Assembly (NCBI GenBank): GCA_947491305.1
Contig: CANLIL010000005.1
Coordinates: 1-64,000 of the forward strand
DNA length: 64,000 nucleotides
Reading direction: 5' to 3'
Source of the DNA: Flavobacteriales bacterium
GTDB lineage: Bacteria; Bacteroidota; Bacteroidia; Flavobacteriales_D; Crocinitomicaceae
The notes under the pieces were generated by a model. That model worked only from the letters and a program-made list of their open reading frames with translations. It was not told the DNA's origin and ran no database searches. This document shows positions 26,284 through 35,401 of this stretch, in pieces. How positions within the stretch are numbered: position 1 is the first letter of the stretch; every line of letters starts with the position of its first letter. The position numbers and the translations under genes are program-made.

Positions 26284-27564
26284 ATGTCATATTTATTTAC
26301 ATCAGAGTCAGTTTCAGAAGGACATCCTGACAAAGTTTCTGACCAAATTTCAGATGCGTTAATTGATAATTTCATGGCTTTTGATCCTGAATCAAAAGTT
26401 GCTTGTGAAACATTAGTTACCACTGGATTAGTTGTTTTGGCAGGAGAAATCAAAACTACTACTTATTTAGATGTTCAATCAATCGCACGTGAAACGATTA
26501 AGAAAATCGGATACACGAAGTCTGAATACATGTTTGATGCAAATTCTTGTGGAATCATTTCTGCATTGCATGATCAATCTGACGATATCAATCAAGGTGT
26601 TGACCGAGCTGCTGCAAACAATGATTTTGAATCGAAAGCAAATGCACAAGGCGCTGGAGATCAAGGAATGATGTTTGGCTACGCAACAATTGAAACAGAA
26701 AATTACATGCCGTTGGCTTTGGATTTAGCACATAAAATCTTACAAGAGCTTTCTTACATTCGCAACAATGAACCTGAATTGATTCCTTACTTGCGTCCTG
26801 ATGCTAAATCACAAGTAACGATTGAATATTCAGATGACAATGCACCGCAACGTATAGATACTATCGTAGTTTCTACACAACATGATGATTTTGCAGCTGA
26901 AGCAGAAATGTTAGCTAAAATTAAATCGGATATCGTTTCAATCGTCATTCCACGTGTTAAAGCAAAATTAAAACCAGCTTTGCAAGCGTTATTTAACGAT
27001 CAAATTACGTACCACATTAACCCAACAGGTAAATTTGTTATCGGTGGACCTCACGGAGATACAGGATTAACAGGTCGTAAAATCATCGTTGATACATACG
27101 GTGGAAAAGGAGCGCACGGTGGTGGAGCATTCTCTGGAAAAGATCCATCAAAAGTTGACCGTTCTGCAGCCTACGCAACACGTCACATCGCTAAAAACTT
27201 AGTCGCAGCAGGTTTGTGTGACGAAGTATTAGTTCAAGTTTCTTACGCAATTGGTGTTGCTAAACCATGTGGTTTATTTGTAAATACATACGGTACAGCT
27301 AAAGTTGATATGACAGATGGTGAAATTGCACGTAAAGTTGAAGCAATCTTTGATATGCGTCCTTATGCAATTGAACAACGTTTGAAATTACGTAATCCAA
27401 TCTATTCTGAAACAGCTGCATATGGTCACATGGGACGTAAAAATGAAGTGGTTAAAAAATCATTTAAAGCTCCAGATGGGACTGTAAAAGTGGTAGAAGT
27501 TGAATTATTTACGTGGGAGAAATTAGATTTTGTTGATCACGTTAAAAGTGCTTTTGGACTTTAA
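26284..27564 (+). CDS. metK: S-adenosylmethionine synthetase
   Basis: Makes SAM from ATP and methionine. The N-terminus [20 protein letters not shown] carries the ATP-binding histidine (HPDK), GAGDQG is the central methionine/ATP motif, and [17 protein letters not shown] is the phosphate-binding loop. At 426 aa it is longer than E. coli MetK (384 aa), as is common in Bacteroidota, the extra length being partly near residues 150-215. It stands alone between the metal locus and a terminator. Confidence 0.97.
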   Translation: MSYLFTSESVSEGHPDKVSDQISDALIDNFMAFDPESKVACETLVTTGLVVLAGEIKTTTYLDVQSIARETIKKIGYTKSEYMFDANSCGIISALHDQSDDINQGVDRAAANNDFESKANAQGAGDQGMMFGYATIETENYMPLALDLAHKILQELSYIRNNEPELIPYLRPDAKSQVTIEYSDDNAPQRIDTIVVSTQHDDFAAEAEMLAKIKSDIVSIVIPRVKAKLKPALQALFNDQITYHINPTGKFVIGGPHGDTGLTGRKIIVDTYGGKGAHGGGAFSGKDPSKVDRSAAYATRHIAKNLVAAGLCDEVLVQVSYAIGVAKPCGLFVNTYGTAKVDMTDGEIARKVEAIFDMRPYAIEQRLKLRNPIYSETAAYGHMGRKNEVVKKSFKAPDGTVKVVEVELFTWEKLDFVDHVKSAFGL

Positions 27565-27584
27565 ACAAAATAGAAATAGAATTG

Positions 27585-27616
27585 AAATGGTGCTTGAAAG
27601 AGTGCCATTTTTTTTT
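27585..27616 (+). terminator. metK terminator
   Basis: AAATGGTGCTT pairs with GAGTGCCATTT (three wobble pairs) around a GAAA loop, followed by nine T. It lies between convergent metK and msrA. Confidence 0.8.
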
Positions 27617-27621
27617 GCTAA

Positions 27622-28248
27622 TTACTCCAGTGATTTTTTAAGTAAATGCGGTAATTTCTTTTTGAATTTATCTAACCGTTTCTTTGAAACGTATTGAATA
27701 TACCCATTATCAGGATTGTTTTTTTCAAAATCTTGGTGGTAAATTTCTGCAGGATAAAATACTGACAATGGTGTCAATTCAGTAGTTATTTTAGTATGAA
27801 CTTTTCGATTTAATAAGTCTGTAATCATTTTTTCAGCAGCTTTTTTTTCGCTTAAATTTTGATAAAAAATAATGGAACGATATTGAGGTCCAAAATCTGG
27901 CCCTTGTTGATTTAATGTGGAAGGATCATGTGACCCAAAAAAAGCTATTAATAAGGTGTCGAAATTAATTTTTGTTGAATCATACGTAATTTTTATCGTT
28001 TCGGCATGCTTCGAATTTCCACTACATACCAATTCGTAGGTTGGATTCTTTTCAGTTCCACCGGCATAACCAGAAGTAACATCTTCAACACCTTCTATAG
28101 ACTCAAAAACGGCTTCTACACACCAAAAACAACCTGCAGCAAAATAAGCCGTTTTGAATTTTGGAGAAGTAGGTAATGCTTTAACCGTTGGTTGCGCACA
28201 ACTTGTTAAAGAAAAAATAAGTAAAGCAAGGACTGTTATCTGTTTCAT
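27622..28248 (-). CDS. msrA: Peptide methionine sulfoxide reductase MsrA, lipoprotein form
   Basis: Repairs methionine-S-sulfoxide in proteins. The catalytic Cys40 is in AAGCFWCVEAVFE; further motifs are GYAGGTEKNPTYELVC and FGSHDPSTLNQQGPDFGPQYRSII. A lipoprotein signal (ALLIFSLTSC, Cys17) places it in the periplasm, unlike the cytoplasmic E. coli enzyme. A recycling cysteine near the C-terminus is not seen; the cysteine in YELVCSGN may serve instead. It is 208 aa and monocistronic. Confidence 0.95.
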   Translation of the reverse strand: MKQITVLALLIFSLTSCAQPTVKALPTSPKFKTAYFAAGCFWCVEAVFESIEGVEDVTSGYAGGTEKNPTYELVCSGNSKHAETIKITYDSTKINFDTLLIAFFGSHDPSTLNQQGPDFGPQYRSIIFYQNLSEKKAAEKMITDLLNRKVHTKITTELTPLSVFYPAEIYHQDFEKNNPDNGYIQYVSKKRLDKFKKKLPHLLKKSLE

Positions 28249-28289
28249 GCTTTAATAACGCATGAGCTCAAAAATTGTTTGAATTTAAC

Positions 28290-30116
28290 CTATTCAATTT
28301 CATTGATTCGGTCACCTCTTAAAAAACGAAGTCGTTTTCGTGCTTCTTCAGCGAACAAACTCCCTTTGTAATCAAATAACAAGGTTTTGTAGAATTCAGT
28401 TGCTTTTGGAATATCTTTCAGTTGTAATTCTGTGATTTCTGCTAATTGAAACAATGCGTCATCTGCTAAAATATCGTCTTTGTGGTACTTCAACAATGCT
28501 GCTAACAAATCAATGGCTTCATTCCATTTTCCCTGTTGTTGCATCGCTTGTGCTTTTTTGAAATAAATTTCATCACTCAAACTGTGGTATGGAAACGCTT
28601 TTATGATGCTATCAAATAAAATAAAAGCTTCGTCGTATTTATGTTGTTCGATTAATAAATCAGCATTAGCAAACCATGACATAGCTTGGTAGTTACTGTC
28701 AATTCCATAATTATCAGTGATCATAATTGACAATTGCATAGCGTCGTTTGCAATTAATTTGGAAGTTGATTCTTTCAAAATGTTCAATTGATCTTGCGCG
28801 TAATCAAATTCTGCATCGTAATAAAAAATTCGCGCATTTTTGAATTTTGCTTCTTGACCAATCGGTTCAAATTTTAACTCATTTTGAATTTGCATGTATA
28901 ACAATGACGCTTCCCAAATATCTCCATGTAAAACATGAATGTCACCCAACAATAATTTAGCTTCAGCACGTTGCATATCCGTTAAACCTGGAGTTTTTAA
29001 TACCGCTGAAAGATTCATTATTGCTGAATCTGCTTGGTTGGCATAAAATGCTTGAATATGAGAAAGTTCCACGATTAAAGGCAAAGAAGTTGGTCTCTTT
29101 CCAACCCTTTGTAAAACCGTTTTATAATCAGCTATTGTTGCAGTAATCTCTTCTTTTGAGTAATTTCTATTGGTTGTAACCTCTAAAAAACGGGTGTTTA
29201 ATAAGGCGTTTTCAGCTTTTAAATAATAGGGACTACTTTGTCCAATTCCAATAACATAACGAAATGCTTTTCTGGCACTTTCGTAGGCTGTATTTTCAAT
29301 ACAAATTGTGCCTAACTCAAACACTCTTCTTCCTTGCTCTTCCAATCTTTTATCCAAGGCTTGAAGTTGTAACAAAGCACCATCAAAATTTTTACGTTGA
29401 ATAAATAACCAAACCAACATGTTGACATACACTTGTTCAGCTGGATTTTTTTGAATACGTGTCAGTAAACTACTTTTTAAATAATCAAATTCTTTTAAAT
29501 CTGGTAGTGAAAAATCATATTGTCGAATCAATAAATTTTGGATAGATTCAGCATAACTGGATTGAAAATCAAGGAGGCCAATGTATTCATCCAACATTTT
29601 TTCTGTTTGACCAATTGCGCCGTAATATTCAGCAAACTGAACGTGTAATGGATACGTATTTTTTAAAATTTTTCGACCTGATTCAATAACTTTAAACGCT
29701 AACTCGTTTTTATTTTGACTTCGAAAAGCGGTGAATAAATTTATTATGTAACCAGGATCAGCAGTTAAATCGTCTATTAATTCGTTGTATAATTTTTTAG
29801 CCTTTTCGGCCTGGTCAGATTCTTCGTAAAGTTTTCCTAGCAGTACTTTATAATCCAAATCGAAGCGGTAAATATTCACTTGTTTCTTGAGTACTTTCTC
29901 TGCTTGCTTAAAATCTTTCAACTGCAACAAGCATTCATAATAGCGATTGAAATTGAATTTTGATGGATCCGAAGCAACAATCTTTTCATAGTACAAACTT
30001 GCCTTTTCAAAATCGCCACTAGCAAAATAATGTTGCGCTAACTGTTGATCCGTTTCTTTTTGAGCAAACGAAAAAAAAGTAATTACTAAACAAGTAACAA
30101 GCGCAGCAATTTTCAT
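28290..30116 (-). CDS. Periplasmic tetratricopeptide-repeat protein
   Basis: A 608-aa protein with signal peptide (MKIAALVTCLVITFFSFAQ) followed almost entirely by TPR-like helical pairs, for instance AQHYFASGDFEKASLYYEKI at the start and ELQLKDIPKATEFYKTLL near the end. The last 80 residues resemble the YbgF/tol-pal-type TPR pattern. Probably a scaffold for an envelope complex; the partner is unknown. It lies 1 nt downstream of a lipoprotein gene and belongs to a serS-lipoprotein-TPR transcript. Confidence 0.8.
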   Translation of the reverse strand: MKIAALVTCLVITFFSFAQKETDQQLAQHYFASGDFEKASLYYEKIVASDPSKFNFNRYYECLLQLKDFKQAEKVLKKQVNIYRFDLDYKVLLGKLYEESDQAEKAKKLYNELIDDLTADPGYIINLFTAFRSQNKNELAFKVIESGRKILKNTYPLHVQFAEYYGAIGQTEKMLDEYIGLLDFQSSYAESIQNLLIRQYDFSLPDLKEFDYLKSSLLTRIQKNPAEQVYVNMLVWLFIQRKNFDGALLQLQALDKRLEEQGRRVFELGTICIENTAYESARKAFRYVIGIGQSSPYYLKAENALLNTRFLEVTTNRNYSKEEITATIADYKTVLQRVGKRPTSLPLIVELSHIQAFYANQADSAIMNLSAVLKTPGLTDMQRAEAKLLLGDIHVLHGDIWEASLLYMQIQNELKFEPIGQEAKFKNARIFYYDAEFDYAQDQLNILKESTSKLIANDAMQLSIMITDNYGIDSNYQAMSWFANADLLIEQHKYDEAFILFDSIIKAFPYHSLSDEIYFKKAQAMQQQGKWNEAIDLLAALLKYHKDDILADDALFQLAEITELQLKDIPKATEFYKTLLFDYKGSLFAEEARKRLRFLRGDRINEIE

Positions 30117-30117
30117 A

Positions 30118-30663
30118 TTATTTTTTATCCTTGATAAGCGCTAAAGAAAACGCCAATAATTCAGGGTGAAGTTGCTTATACACTGCTAAAGTATTATCTT
30201 TTTCTTTTAGATAATCAGTCAGCATAATCGAAAGTTGTTCAACTTTATTCTTTTCAAATTGGATAAATTGATTGTATTTATTACGCTCTCCACTTCCCGA
30301 ATTAATATCATTTTTTAAAAGTTCCAGGGTTTTTAATTCATCTGTAGAACCAGTTTTTAAGGTATTATATGTTCTTGATAAAGGCCCGAATTTTCGACGC
30401 ATCACTTTGTAAGCATCCATTTTTTTTCCTAAAGCTAAATTTAACGTGTCAGAATAAAAATTTTGTTTGATGCGTAATTCAACATCTTGCGTTGCCGTCT
30501 TGCGGTATATAATTGAATCTATTTCACTCTTCAAAACAATTTCTTGAATACTGTCAACAGCTATAGATAACTGGTCAATCGCTTTTATTTGATCCTGTTT
30601 TTTCAAGTCCGAACACGAAAACAATACTAGAACACCTAAAATTAAAAATAAAAACTGTTTCAT
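30118..30663 (-). CDS. Lipoprotein of unknown function
   Basis: A 181-aa protein with a lipoprotein signal (MKQFLFLILGVLVLFSC, Cys17). The mature part is mostly helical and charged (KKQDQIKAIDQLSIAVDSIQ, NKYNQFIQFEKNKVEQL), perhaps a coiled-coil. No family was recognised. It sits between serS (11 nt) and the TPR gene (1 nt), so the three are probably co-transcribed, and the lipoprotein may anchor the TPR protein. Confidence 0.7.
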   Translation of the reverse strand: MKQFLFLILGVLVLFSCSDLKKQDQIKAIDQLSIAVDSIQEIVLKSEIDSIIYRKTATQDVELRIKQNFYSDTLNLALGKKMDAYKVMRRKFGPLSRTYNTLKTGSTDELKTLELLKNDINSGSGERNKYNQFIQFEKNKVEQLSIMLTDYLKEKDNTLAVYKQLHPELLAFSLALIKDKK

Positions 30664-30674
30664 AGTAAACCTAA

Positions 30675-31946
30675 TTAATCGATTGTAGTAAATCCAGTGA
30701 ATTTATGCAAAGCGGTAGGAATAGCAATTCCATTTGCCGTTTGATGATTTTCTAATAATGCGGCAACAATTCTTGGCAAAGCAAGTGCAGAACCATTTAA
30801 GGTATGACACAATTGATTCTTTTTATCCGCACCTTTGAAACGTAATTTCAAACGATTTGCCTGAAACGTATCAAAACGAGAAACAGAACTTACTTCCAAC
30901 CATTTATCTTGTGCAGCAGAATAAACTTCAAAATCGTAGGTCAATGCTGAAGCGAAACCGGTATCTCCTCCACATAAACGTAAAATTCGGTATTGCAACC
31001 CTAATTTTTCTAATAGATTTTTTACATGGTCGATCATGTCTTCCAGAGCTCTAGCTGAATTATCTGGATGTTCAATGCGTACGATTTCAACTTTATCAAA
31101 TTGGTGCAAACGGTTTAAACCTCTTACATCTTTTCCATAAGAACCAGCTTCTCTTCTGAAACATGGCGTATAACCTGTTAATTTAATTGAAAAATCCTCA
31201 GAAGGTAAAATCACATCTCTGTAAATATTTGTCAATGGAACTTCTGCAGTTGGTATAAGGTATAAATCATCTTCTCCAACATAATACATTTGACCTTCTT
31301 TGTCAGGCAATTGTCCCGTTCCATAACCACTCGCTTCATTTACTACCAATGGCGGGATAAATTCTTCGTAACCCGCTTTATCAGCTTCTTCTAGGAAGAA
31401 AGAAATCAATGCGCGTTGTAATTTTGCACCTTTCCCTCTGTAAAAAGGAAAACCCGCGCCGGTTACTTTTACACCTAATTCAAAATCAATTAATTCATAT
31501 TTTTTTGCTAAATCCCAATGTGGAATTGGTTCAAAATCAAATATTGGAACAGCACCATGTTCAAAAATGGTTTCATTATCTAATTCACTTTTACCTGCTT
31601 TCACCAATTCATTTGGAACATTTGGCACTGTATACAGCAACGCTGTAATTTCTTTTTCAAAAGCATCTACTTTTGATTTCAATTCAGATTCACTAGCTTT
31701 TAAAACAGTTGTTTTTTCTTTTGCTTCTAATGCTTCAGTTTGTTTACCTTGTTTGAATAAATCACCGATAATTTTGGCCAATCCATTTAATTCTGCAGCA
31801 ATCGATTCTAATTCAGTTTTTGTTGCACGCCAATTTGCATCAGCCACTAAAACAGCGTCCAATGTTGCTGTCGCATCAATATTTCTTTTTTTTAATCCTG
31901 CAATAATGGCTTCTTTTTCAGCGCGAATTCGGGTAATTTCAAGCAT
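30675..31946 (-). CDS. serS: Seryl-tRNA synthetase
   Basis: Class II synthetase charging tRNA-Ser. A long N-terminal coiled-coil arm (about residues 30-105) binds the tRNA. Motif 2 is CFRREAGSYGKDVRGLNRLH and motif 3 is LNGSALALPRIVAALLEN; the serine-site TAEVPL is also present. The length of 423 aa is normal. A TAAATTCG promoter-like box lies 19 nt upstream. Two envelope genes follow on the same transcript. Confidence 0.97.
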   Translation of the reverse strand: MLEITRIRAEKEAIIAGLKKRNIDATATLDAVLVADANWRATKTELESIAAELNGLAKIIGDLFKQGKQTEALEAKEKTTVLKASESELKSKVDAFEKEITALLYTVPNVPNELVKAGKSELDNETIFEHGAVPIFDFEPIPHWDLAKKYELIDFELGVKVTGAGFPFYRGKGAKLQRALISFFLEEADKAGYEEFIPPLVVNEASGYGTGQLPDKEGQMYYVGEDDLYLIPTAEVPLTNIYRDVILPSEDFSIKLTGYTPCFRREAGSYGKDVRGLNRLHQFDKVEIVRIEHPDNSARALEDMIDHVKNLLEKLGLQYRILRLCGGDTGFASALTYDFEVYSAAQDKWLEVSSVSRFDTFQANRLKLRFKGADKKNQLCHTLNGSALALPRIVAALLENHQTANGIAIPTALHKFTGFTTID

Positions 31947-31965
31947 TTTATTTCTTTTTAAAGTA

Positions 31966-31973
31966 CGAATTTA
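31966..31973 (-). promoter_or_regulatory. -7-like box TAAATTCG before serS
   Basis: Same octamer as at metK, thyA and the Wzz-like gene, on the minus strand 19 nt before the serS ATG. Confidence 0.4.
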
Positions 31974-32043
31974 ATCATTTTGATTCAGTTTTATTCGAGT
32001 AATTGAATAAATAAATCTCAAAAAAAACAGGCATTATATAAGC

Positions 32044-32073
32044 AAAAAAAAGGCGAACAATACTGCTCGCCTT
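32044..32073 (-). terminator. Terminator of rplU-rpmA
   Basis: On the minus strand AAGGCGAGCA pairs with TGTTCGCCTT around a short loop, then a T-run. It lies 18 bp after the rpmA stop. Confidence 0.85.
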
Positions 32074-32091
32074 ATAATTATTTCAATTCAA

Positions 32092-32361
32092 TTATGCTTC
32101 AGCAGTTTCAAAAGGAACTACAGATACAAACGAACGATTGTCTTTTTTCTTACGGAATTCTACTAATCCATCAGTTAATGCATACAATGTATGATCTTTA
32201 CCGATTCCAACATTAACACCTGGGTGGTGTTGTGTTCCTCTTTGACGAATAATAATGTTTCCTGCGATTGCAGCTTGTCCTCCAAAAATCTTTACACCCA
32301 ATCTTTTGCTGTGTGATTCACGACCATTTTTCGAACTACCGACTCCTTTTTTATGTGCCAT
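32092..32361 (-). CDS. rpmA: 50S ribosomal protein L27
   Basis: An 89-aa ribosomal protein placed near the peptidyl-transferase centre. [20 protein letters not shown] and the [20 protein letters not shown] stretch are the family signature. The N-terminus starts directly with MAHKKG, with no cleavable Firmicutes-type extension. It follows rplU after 42 nt and ends before a strong terminator. Confidence 0.98.
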   Translation of the reverse strand: MAHKKGVGSSKNGRESHSKRLGVKIFGGQAAIAGNIIIRQRGTQHHPGVNVGIGKDHTLYALTDGLVEFRKKKDNRSFVSVVPFETAEA

Positions 32362-32403
32362 TGTCTTTAATTTTTATTCCAAAATAAACTTGGAAAATTT
32401 TTA

Positions 32404-32715
32404 CTAAGCTTTGATGTCTTTAATGGTAATCGACGTAAAACTCTGACGATGTCCATTTTTTTTCTTGTAACCTTTTCTACGTTTTTTTCTAAAAACGATT
32501 ACTTTATCACCTTTCACGTGATCTAAAACTTCTGCAGTAACAGAAGCTCCTTCTATAGCTGGGGCGCCAACATTGATCTTTCCATCATTGTCAACTAAAA
32601 GAACGCGGTCAAATGTTAATTTTTCGCCTTTTTCAGCTGCCAAACGGTGTACAAAGATTTTTTGGTCTTTTTGCACTTTAAATTGCTGCCCTGCTATCTC
32701 TACAATTGCGTACAT
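32404..32715 (-). CDS. rplU: 50S ribosomal protein L21
   Basis: A 103-aa ribosomal protein. [18 protein letters not shown] is the family opening, and the C-terminal [18 protein letters not shown] binds 23S rRNA. It is first of the rplU-rpmA operon, with a perfect TATCTTTG box 40 nt upstream. L21 leader RNA folds known in other phyla were not seen in the 40-nt leader. Confidence 0.98.
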   Translation of the reverse strand: MYAIVEIAGQQFKVQKDQKIFVHRLAAEKGEKLTFDRVLLVDNDGKINVGAPAIEGASVTAEVLDHVKGDKVIVFRKKRRKGYKKKNGHRQSFTSITIKDIKA

Positions 32716-32755
32716 ATAGCTTGTTTTTATTAATTAATCCTTAAATTAAGGACGA

Positions 32756-32763
32756 CAAAGATA
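32756..32763 (-). promoter_or_regulatory. -7 promoter box TATCTTTG before rplU
   Basis: Perfect TAnnTTTG on the minus strand, 40 nt before the rplU ATG. Confidence 0.6.
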
Positions 32764-32808
32764 ATTAAAAATCTTTTATTGACAAATGTTCGTAACAAAT
32801 ATTTAAAA

Positions 32809-33735
32809 TCATTTCTTGTTTTTAGCTAATTTATCTAAAATCAATTGCCAATAATTTGCAATAAATACTCCAAAAAGTACAATTATCATCGCAATAACTT
32901 GAAAAATAGTAATGCTTTCTCCAAATGAAAACCCAATCAAAACTGCCACGATTGGAATGAAATAAGTTACACCACTTGCAAACAAAGTAGAAGTGTATGC
33001 AATTACTTTATTAAAAATAATGGTTGCCAATGCTGTCCCAATTACTGCTAATAGTGCAATGGCTGTTATACCTTCAATCGCAAACTTATTTGTTTGAATT
33101 GTTGCAATTGTCCCAAAGTAATAATTTGCAAATAAAGAAGGAATAAATACAATCGTAAAAGCTAACGAAGTTATTTCAATCGCAGAATAATTTTGCAGCG
33201 TATGTTTAATAGTGTTTAAACTGATACCGTACATAAAAGTTGCAAGTACGATTGCTGCAATTTGCCACCATGTTCCTTTAGAATCAAAATCACTTCCTGC
33301 CATCATCAATAGTACAATGCCAACAAAACCAATTAAAACACCAATTAGTTGAACAGTAGATAAACGAATTTTAAAGACAACAAATCCAATAATTAATGCA
33401 AAAAGCGGCGTGAAACTATTTAGCATTCCAGCATAACCAGATGACAAACCAGTTTCAGCATAGGTAAAAAGAAATGCTGGAATAAAGTTTCCAAAAACAC
33501 CGACCGTTGCAAGCAAAACAAACTGTTTTATGGATTTTATTTTACGGAGATTTACAATTCCAAAAGGTAAAAGCACACAACTTGCAATGGTAATTCTCAA
33601 CGCACCAACTTGCATGGCTGAAAAAATAGGCGTAAACGCATCATGGTACATTCCTTTTTTCATTAAAATAAATGAACTCCCCCAAATACTTGCTAAGACA
33701 AGTAATAACAACCACGCTTTTAGCTCAATTTTCAT
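32809..33735 (-). CDS. EamA/DMT-family transporter
   Basis: A 308-aa integral membrane protein with ten hydrophobic segments in two EamA repeats (WGSSFILMKKGMYHDAF near the start; ATFMYGISLNTIKHTL near residue 170). It belongs to the drug/metabolite transporter superfamily (RhaT/YdcZ-like); the substrate cannot be told. It is transcribed away from mraZ, and its TACTTTTA box ends 4 nt before the ATG. Confidence 0.88.
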   Translation of the reverse strand: MKIELKAWLLLLVLASIWGSSFILMKKGMYHDAFTPIFSAMQVGALRITIASCVLLPFGIVNLRKIKSIKQFVLLATVGVFGNFIPAFLFTYAETGLSSGYAGMLNSFTPLFALIIGFVVFKIRLSTVQLIGVLIGFVGIVLLMMAGSDFDSKGTWWQIAAIVLATFMYGISLNTIKHTLQNYSAIEITSLAFTIVFIPSLFANYYFGTIATIQTNKFAIEGITAIALLAVIGTALATIIFNKVIAYTSTLFASGVTYFIPIVAVLIGFSFGESITIFQVIAMIIVLFGVFIANYWQLILDKLAKNKK

Positions 33736-33739
33736 GGTG

Positions 33740-33747
33740 TAAAAGTA
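33740..33747 (-). promoter_or_regulatory. -7 promoter box TACTTTTA before the EamA gene
   Basis: TAnnTTTG with final A, on the minus strand, 4 nt before ATG 33735; predicts a leaderless transcript. Confidence 0.45.
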
Positions 33748-33797
33748 ATGAATAAGTCTTTTGAAGACCTATGAATCATCGAAAGAAATCCAATCTC

Positions 33798-33844
33798 TGT
33801 TGAAAACCTGTTGATTTCTTGTTGAAAACCTCAATTGTTGAAAA
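33798..33844. repeat. Three TGTTGAAAA repeats upstream of mraZ
   Basis: TGTTGAAAA occurs at 33798-33806, 33820-33828 and 33836-33844, with a weaker TGTTGATTT at 33808. The reverse complement TTTTCAACA is one base from the DnaA-box pattern TTWTNCACA. This may be chance in AT-rich DNA or a protein-binding cluster. The 288-bp gap between the EamA gene and mraZ also holds the MraZ-type boxes below. Confidence 0.4.
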
Positions 33845-33857
33845 AAGATAAATTTTC

Positions 33858-33874
33858 TACCACTTTTTACCACT
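33858..33874 (-). promoter_or_regulatory. Upstream MraZ-type box (inverted)
   Basis: On the minus strand AGTGGTAAAAAGTGGTA, two AGTGGTA words 10 bp apart. It repeats, in inverted orientation, the site at 33980-33999, about 105 bp closer to mraZ. Confidence 0.5.
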
Positions 33875-33979
33875 AAACTTATAAACACTTATAAATTAGG
33901 CTATTTTTTAAAGATTATTTTACTTTTTTGTAACCTTTTTTAATTCTATTCGTTAGAATTTATTAACAATTATTAAACG

Positions 33980-33999
33980 AGTGGTAAAAAGTGGTAAAA
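33980..33999 (+). promoter_or_regulatory. MraZ-type operator: tandem AGTGGTAAAA
   Basis: Two exact 10-bp repeats AGTGGTAAAA in tandem, one helical turn apart, ending 6 bp before the -7 box of mraZ. MraZ proteins are known to bind short direct repeats at their own promoter in other phyla (GTG/TGGG-containing words), so this is the likely autoregulatory site. Confidence 0.6.
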
Positions 34000-34005
34000 A
34001 TCCAT

Positions 34006-34013
34006 TAATTTTA
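34006..34013 (+). promoter_or_regulatory. -7 promoter box TAATTTTA of the dcw operon
   Basis: TAnnTTTG with final A, 16 nt before the mraZ ATG. The -33 region is covered by the tandem operator. Confidence 0.55.
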
Positions 34014-34029
34014 CCCATTATAAATCGTC

Positions 34030-34488
34030 ATGGCAGGCTTAGTAGGAGAATTTGAAGTAAAGTTGGACGCAAAAGGGCGTTTCTTATTTCCTTCCGGATT
34101 ACGGAAGCAGCTTTCTCCTGCAATTCAACGTGATTTCATGCTAAACAAAGGTTTTGAAGATTGCTTAACTCTTTATCCGCTTCCAGAGTGGGAAAAAATA
34201 AGTGATAAGCTTTCGAAAATGAATTTGTTTAAACCAAAAAACCGAATGTTTTACCGCTTGTTTCATCAAGGGGCGAAATTGGTTGCTTTGGATAATGCAG
34301 GTCGTATCTTGATTCCAACAGCGCACACAGAACGTGTCGGATTGGTTCAAGATGTTATGCTCATCGCATACAACGATCGAATTGAAATCTGGGATAAGTC
34401 TAAATACTTCGAAATGATCGAAGGAAACATGACGGATTTCGCTGATTTAGCGGATGAAGTAATGGGTGACTTAACGGATGGAGAATAG
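34030..34488 (+). CDS. mraZ: Transcriptional regulator MraZ
   Basis: A 152-aa protein with two SpoVT-AbrB-like MraZ domains: GEFEVKLDAKGRFLFPSGLR near residue 5 and AKLVALDNAGRILIPTAH near residue 80. MraZ forms ring oligomers and binds direct repeats ahead of the dcw operon, acting as its own repressor in E. coli. Tandem AGTGGTAAAA sites lie just upstream here. It overlaps rsmH by 11 bp. Confidence 0.95.
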   Translation: MAGLVGEFEVKLDAKGRFLFPSGLRKQLSPAIQRDFMLNKGFEDCLTLYPLPEWEKISDKLSKMNLFKPKNRMFYRLFHQGAKLVALDNAGRILIPTAHTERVGLVQDVMLIAYNDRIEIWDKSKYFEMIEGNMTDFADLADEVMGDLTDGE

Positions 34489-35401
34489 CGAGAACAAATA
34501 CCACATACCAGTAATGCTCAATGAATGCTTAGAAGGATTAAATATCAATCCTGACGGTGTTTATGTCGATGTCACATTCGGTGGTGGCGGACATTCAAAA
34601 GCGATTTACGAACAATTAAGTCCGAAAGGCAAACTAATCGTTTTCGATCAAGATCCTGACGCTAAAAAAAATGCGTGGGAAGCTCCAAATTTTTTCTTTG
34701 TTGCAGCAAACTTTGCTTTTCTATCCAATCATTTACGCCTTTTAGGCATTAAAAAAGTAGATGGAATCTTAGCTGATTTAGGTGTGTCATCGCATCAATT
34801 TGATGAAGAAACAAGAGGTTTTTCAATTCGTGCCAATGCTCCGTTAGATATGCGCATGAATAAAAATGGCGAAGTTAGCGCGTACACCGTAGTAAATGAA
34901 TACGAAGAATATGCCTTAACCAAACTTTTCAGAACATTTGGTGAATTGAGCAATGCACGAAAAGTTGCAGGTGAGATCGTGAAAGTTCGAGCATCTAAAA
35001 AAATTAAAACTACCAACGATTTAATGGAAGCGCTTGGAAAATGTGCCCCGAAATTTAAAGACCACAAGTTTTTCGCACAAGTTTTTCAAGCAATTCGAAT
35101 TGAAGTAAATACAGAAATTGAAGTACTTGAACGCTTTTTGGAACAAACGGAAGAATGCATCGCGGAAAATGGTCGTTTGGTGGTCATGTCGTACCATTCA
35201 TTGGAAGACCGATTGGTGAAAAATTACATGAAACGAGGTTCAATTCACGGAGAAATCACCAAAGATTTTTTTGGTAATGTTTTAAAACCGTTTACTGAAA
35301 TCAACCGACACCCGATTATTCCACAAGAAGAAGAAATTGAATTAAATACACGCGCACGTAGTGCTAAACTTAGAATTGCTGAAAGAAATGTCGATAAATG
35401 A
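34478..35401 (+). CDS. rsmH: 16S rRNA (cytosine-1402-N4)-methyltransferase
   Basis: A 307-aa SAM-dependent methyltransferase that modifies C1402 in the ribosomal P site. Motifs seen: HIPVMLNECLEGL, the SAM loop TFGGGGHSKAI, ADLGVSSHQFDE, and MSYHSLEDRLVKNYM near the C-terminus. It is the second gene of the dcw cluster, overlapping mraZ by 11 bp and ftsL by 14 bp. Confidence 0.96.
   Translation: MENSENKYHIPVMLNECLEGLNINPDGVYVDVTFGGGGHSKAIYEQLSPKGKLIVFDQDPDAKKNAWEAPNFFFVAANFAFLSNHLRLLGIKKVDGILADLGVSSHQFDEETRGFSIRANAPLDMRMNKNGEVSAYTVVNEYEEYALTKLFRTFGELSNARKVAGEIVKVRASKKIKTTNDLMEALGKCAPKFKDHKFFAQVFQAIRIEVNTEIEVLERFLEQTEECIAENGRLVVMSYHSLEDRLVKNYMKRGSIHGEITKDFFGNVLKPFTEINRHPIIPQEEEIELNTRARSAKLRIAERNVDK

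Noticed and set aside
31567-31974. 135-aa plus-strand ORF
   Set aside because: Antisense to the N-terminal coiled coil of serS; serine- and alanine-rich low-complexity translation with no family features.
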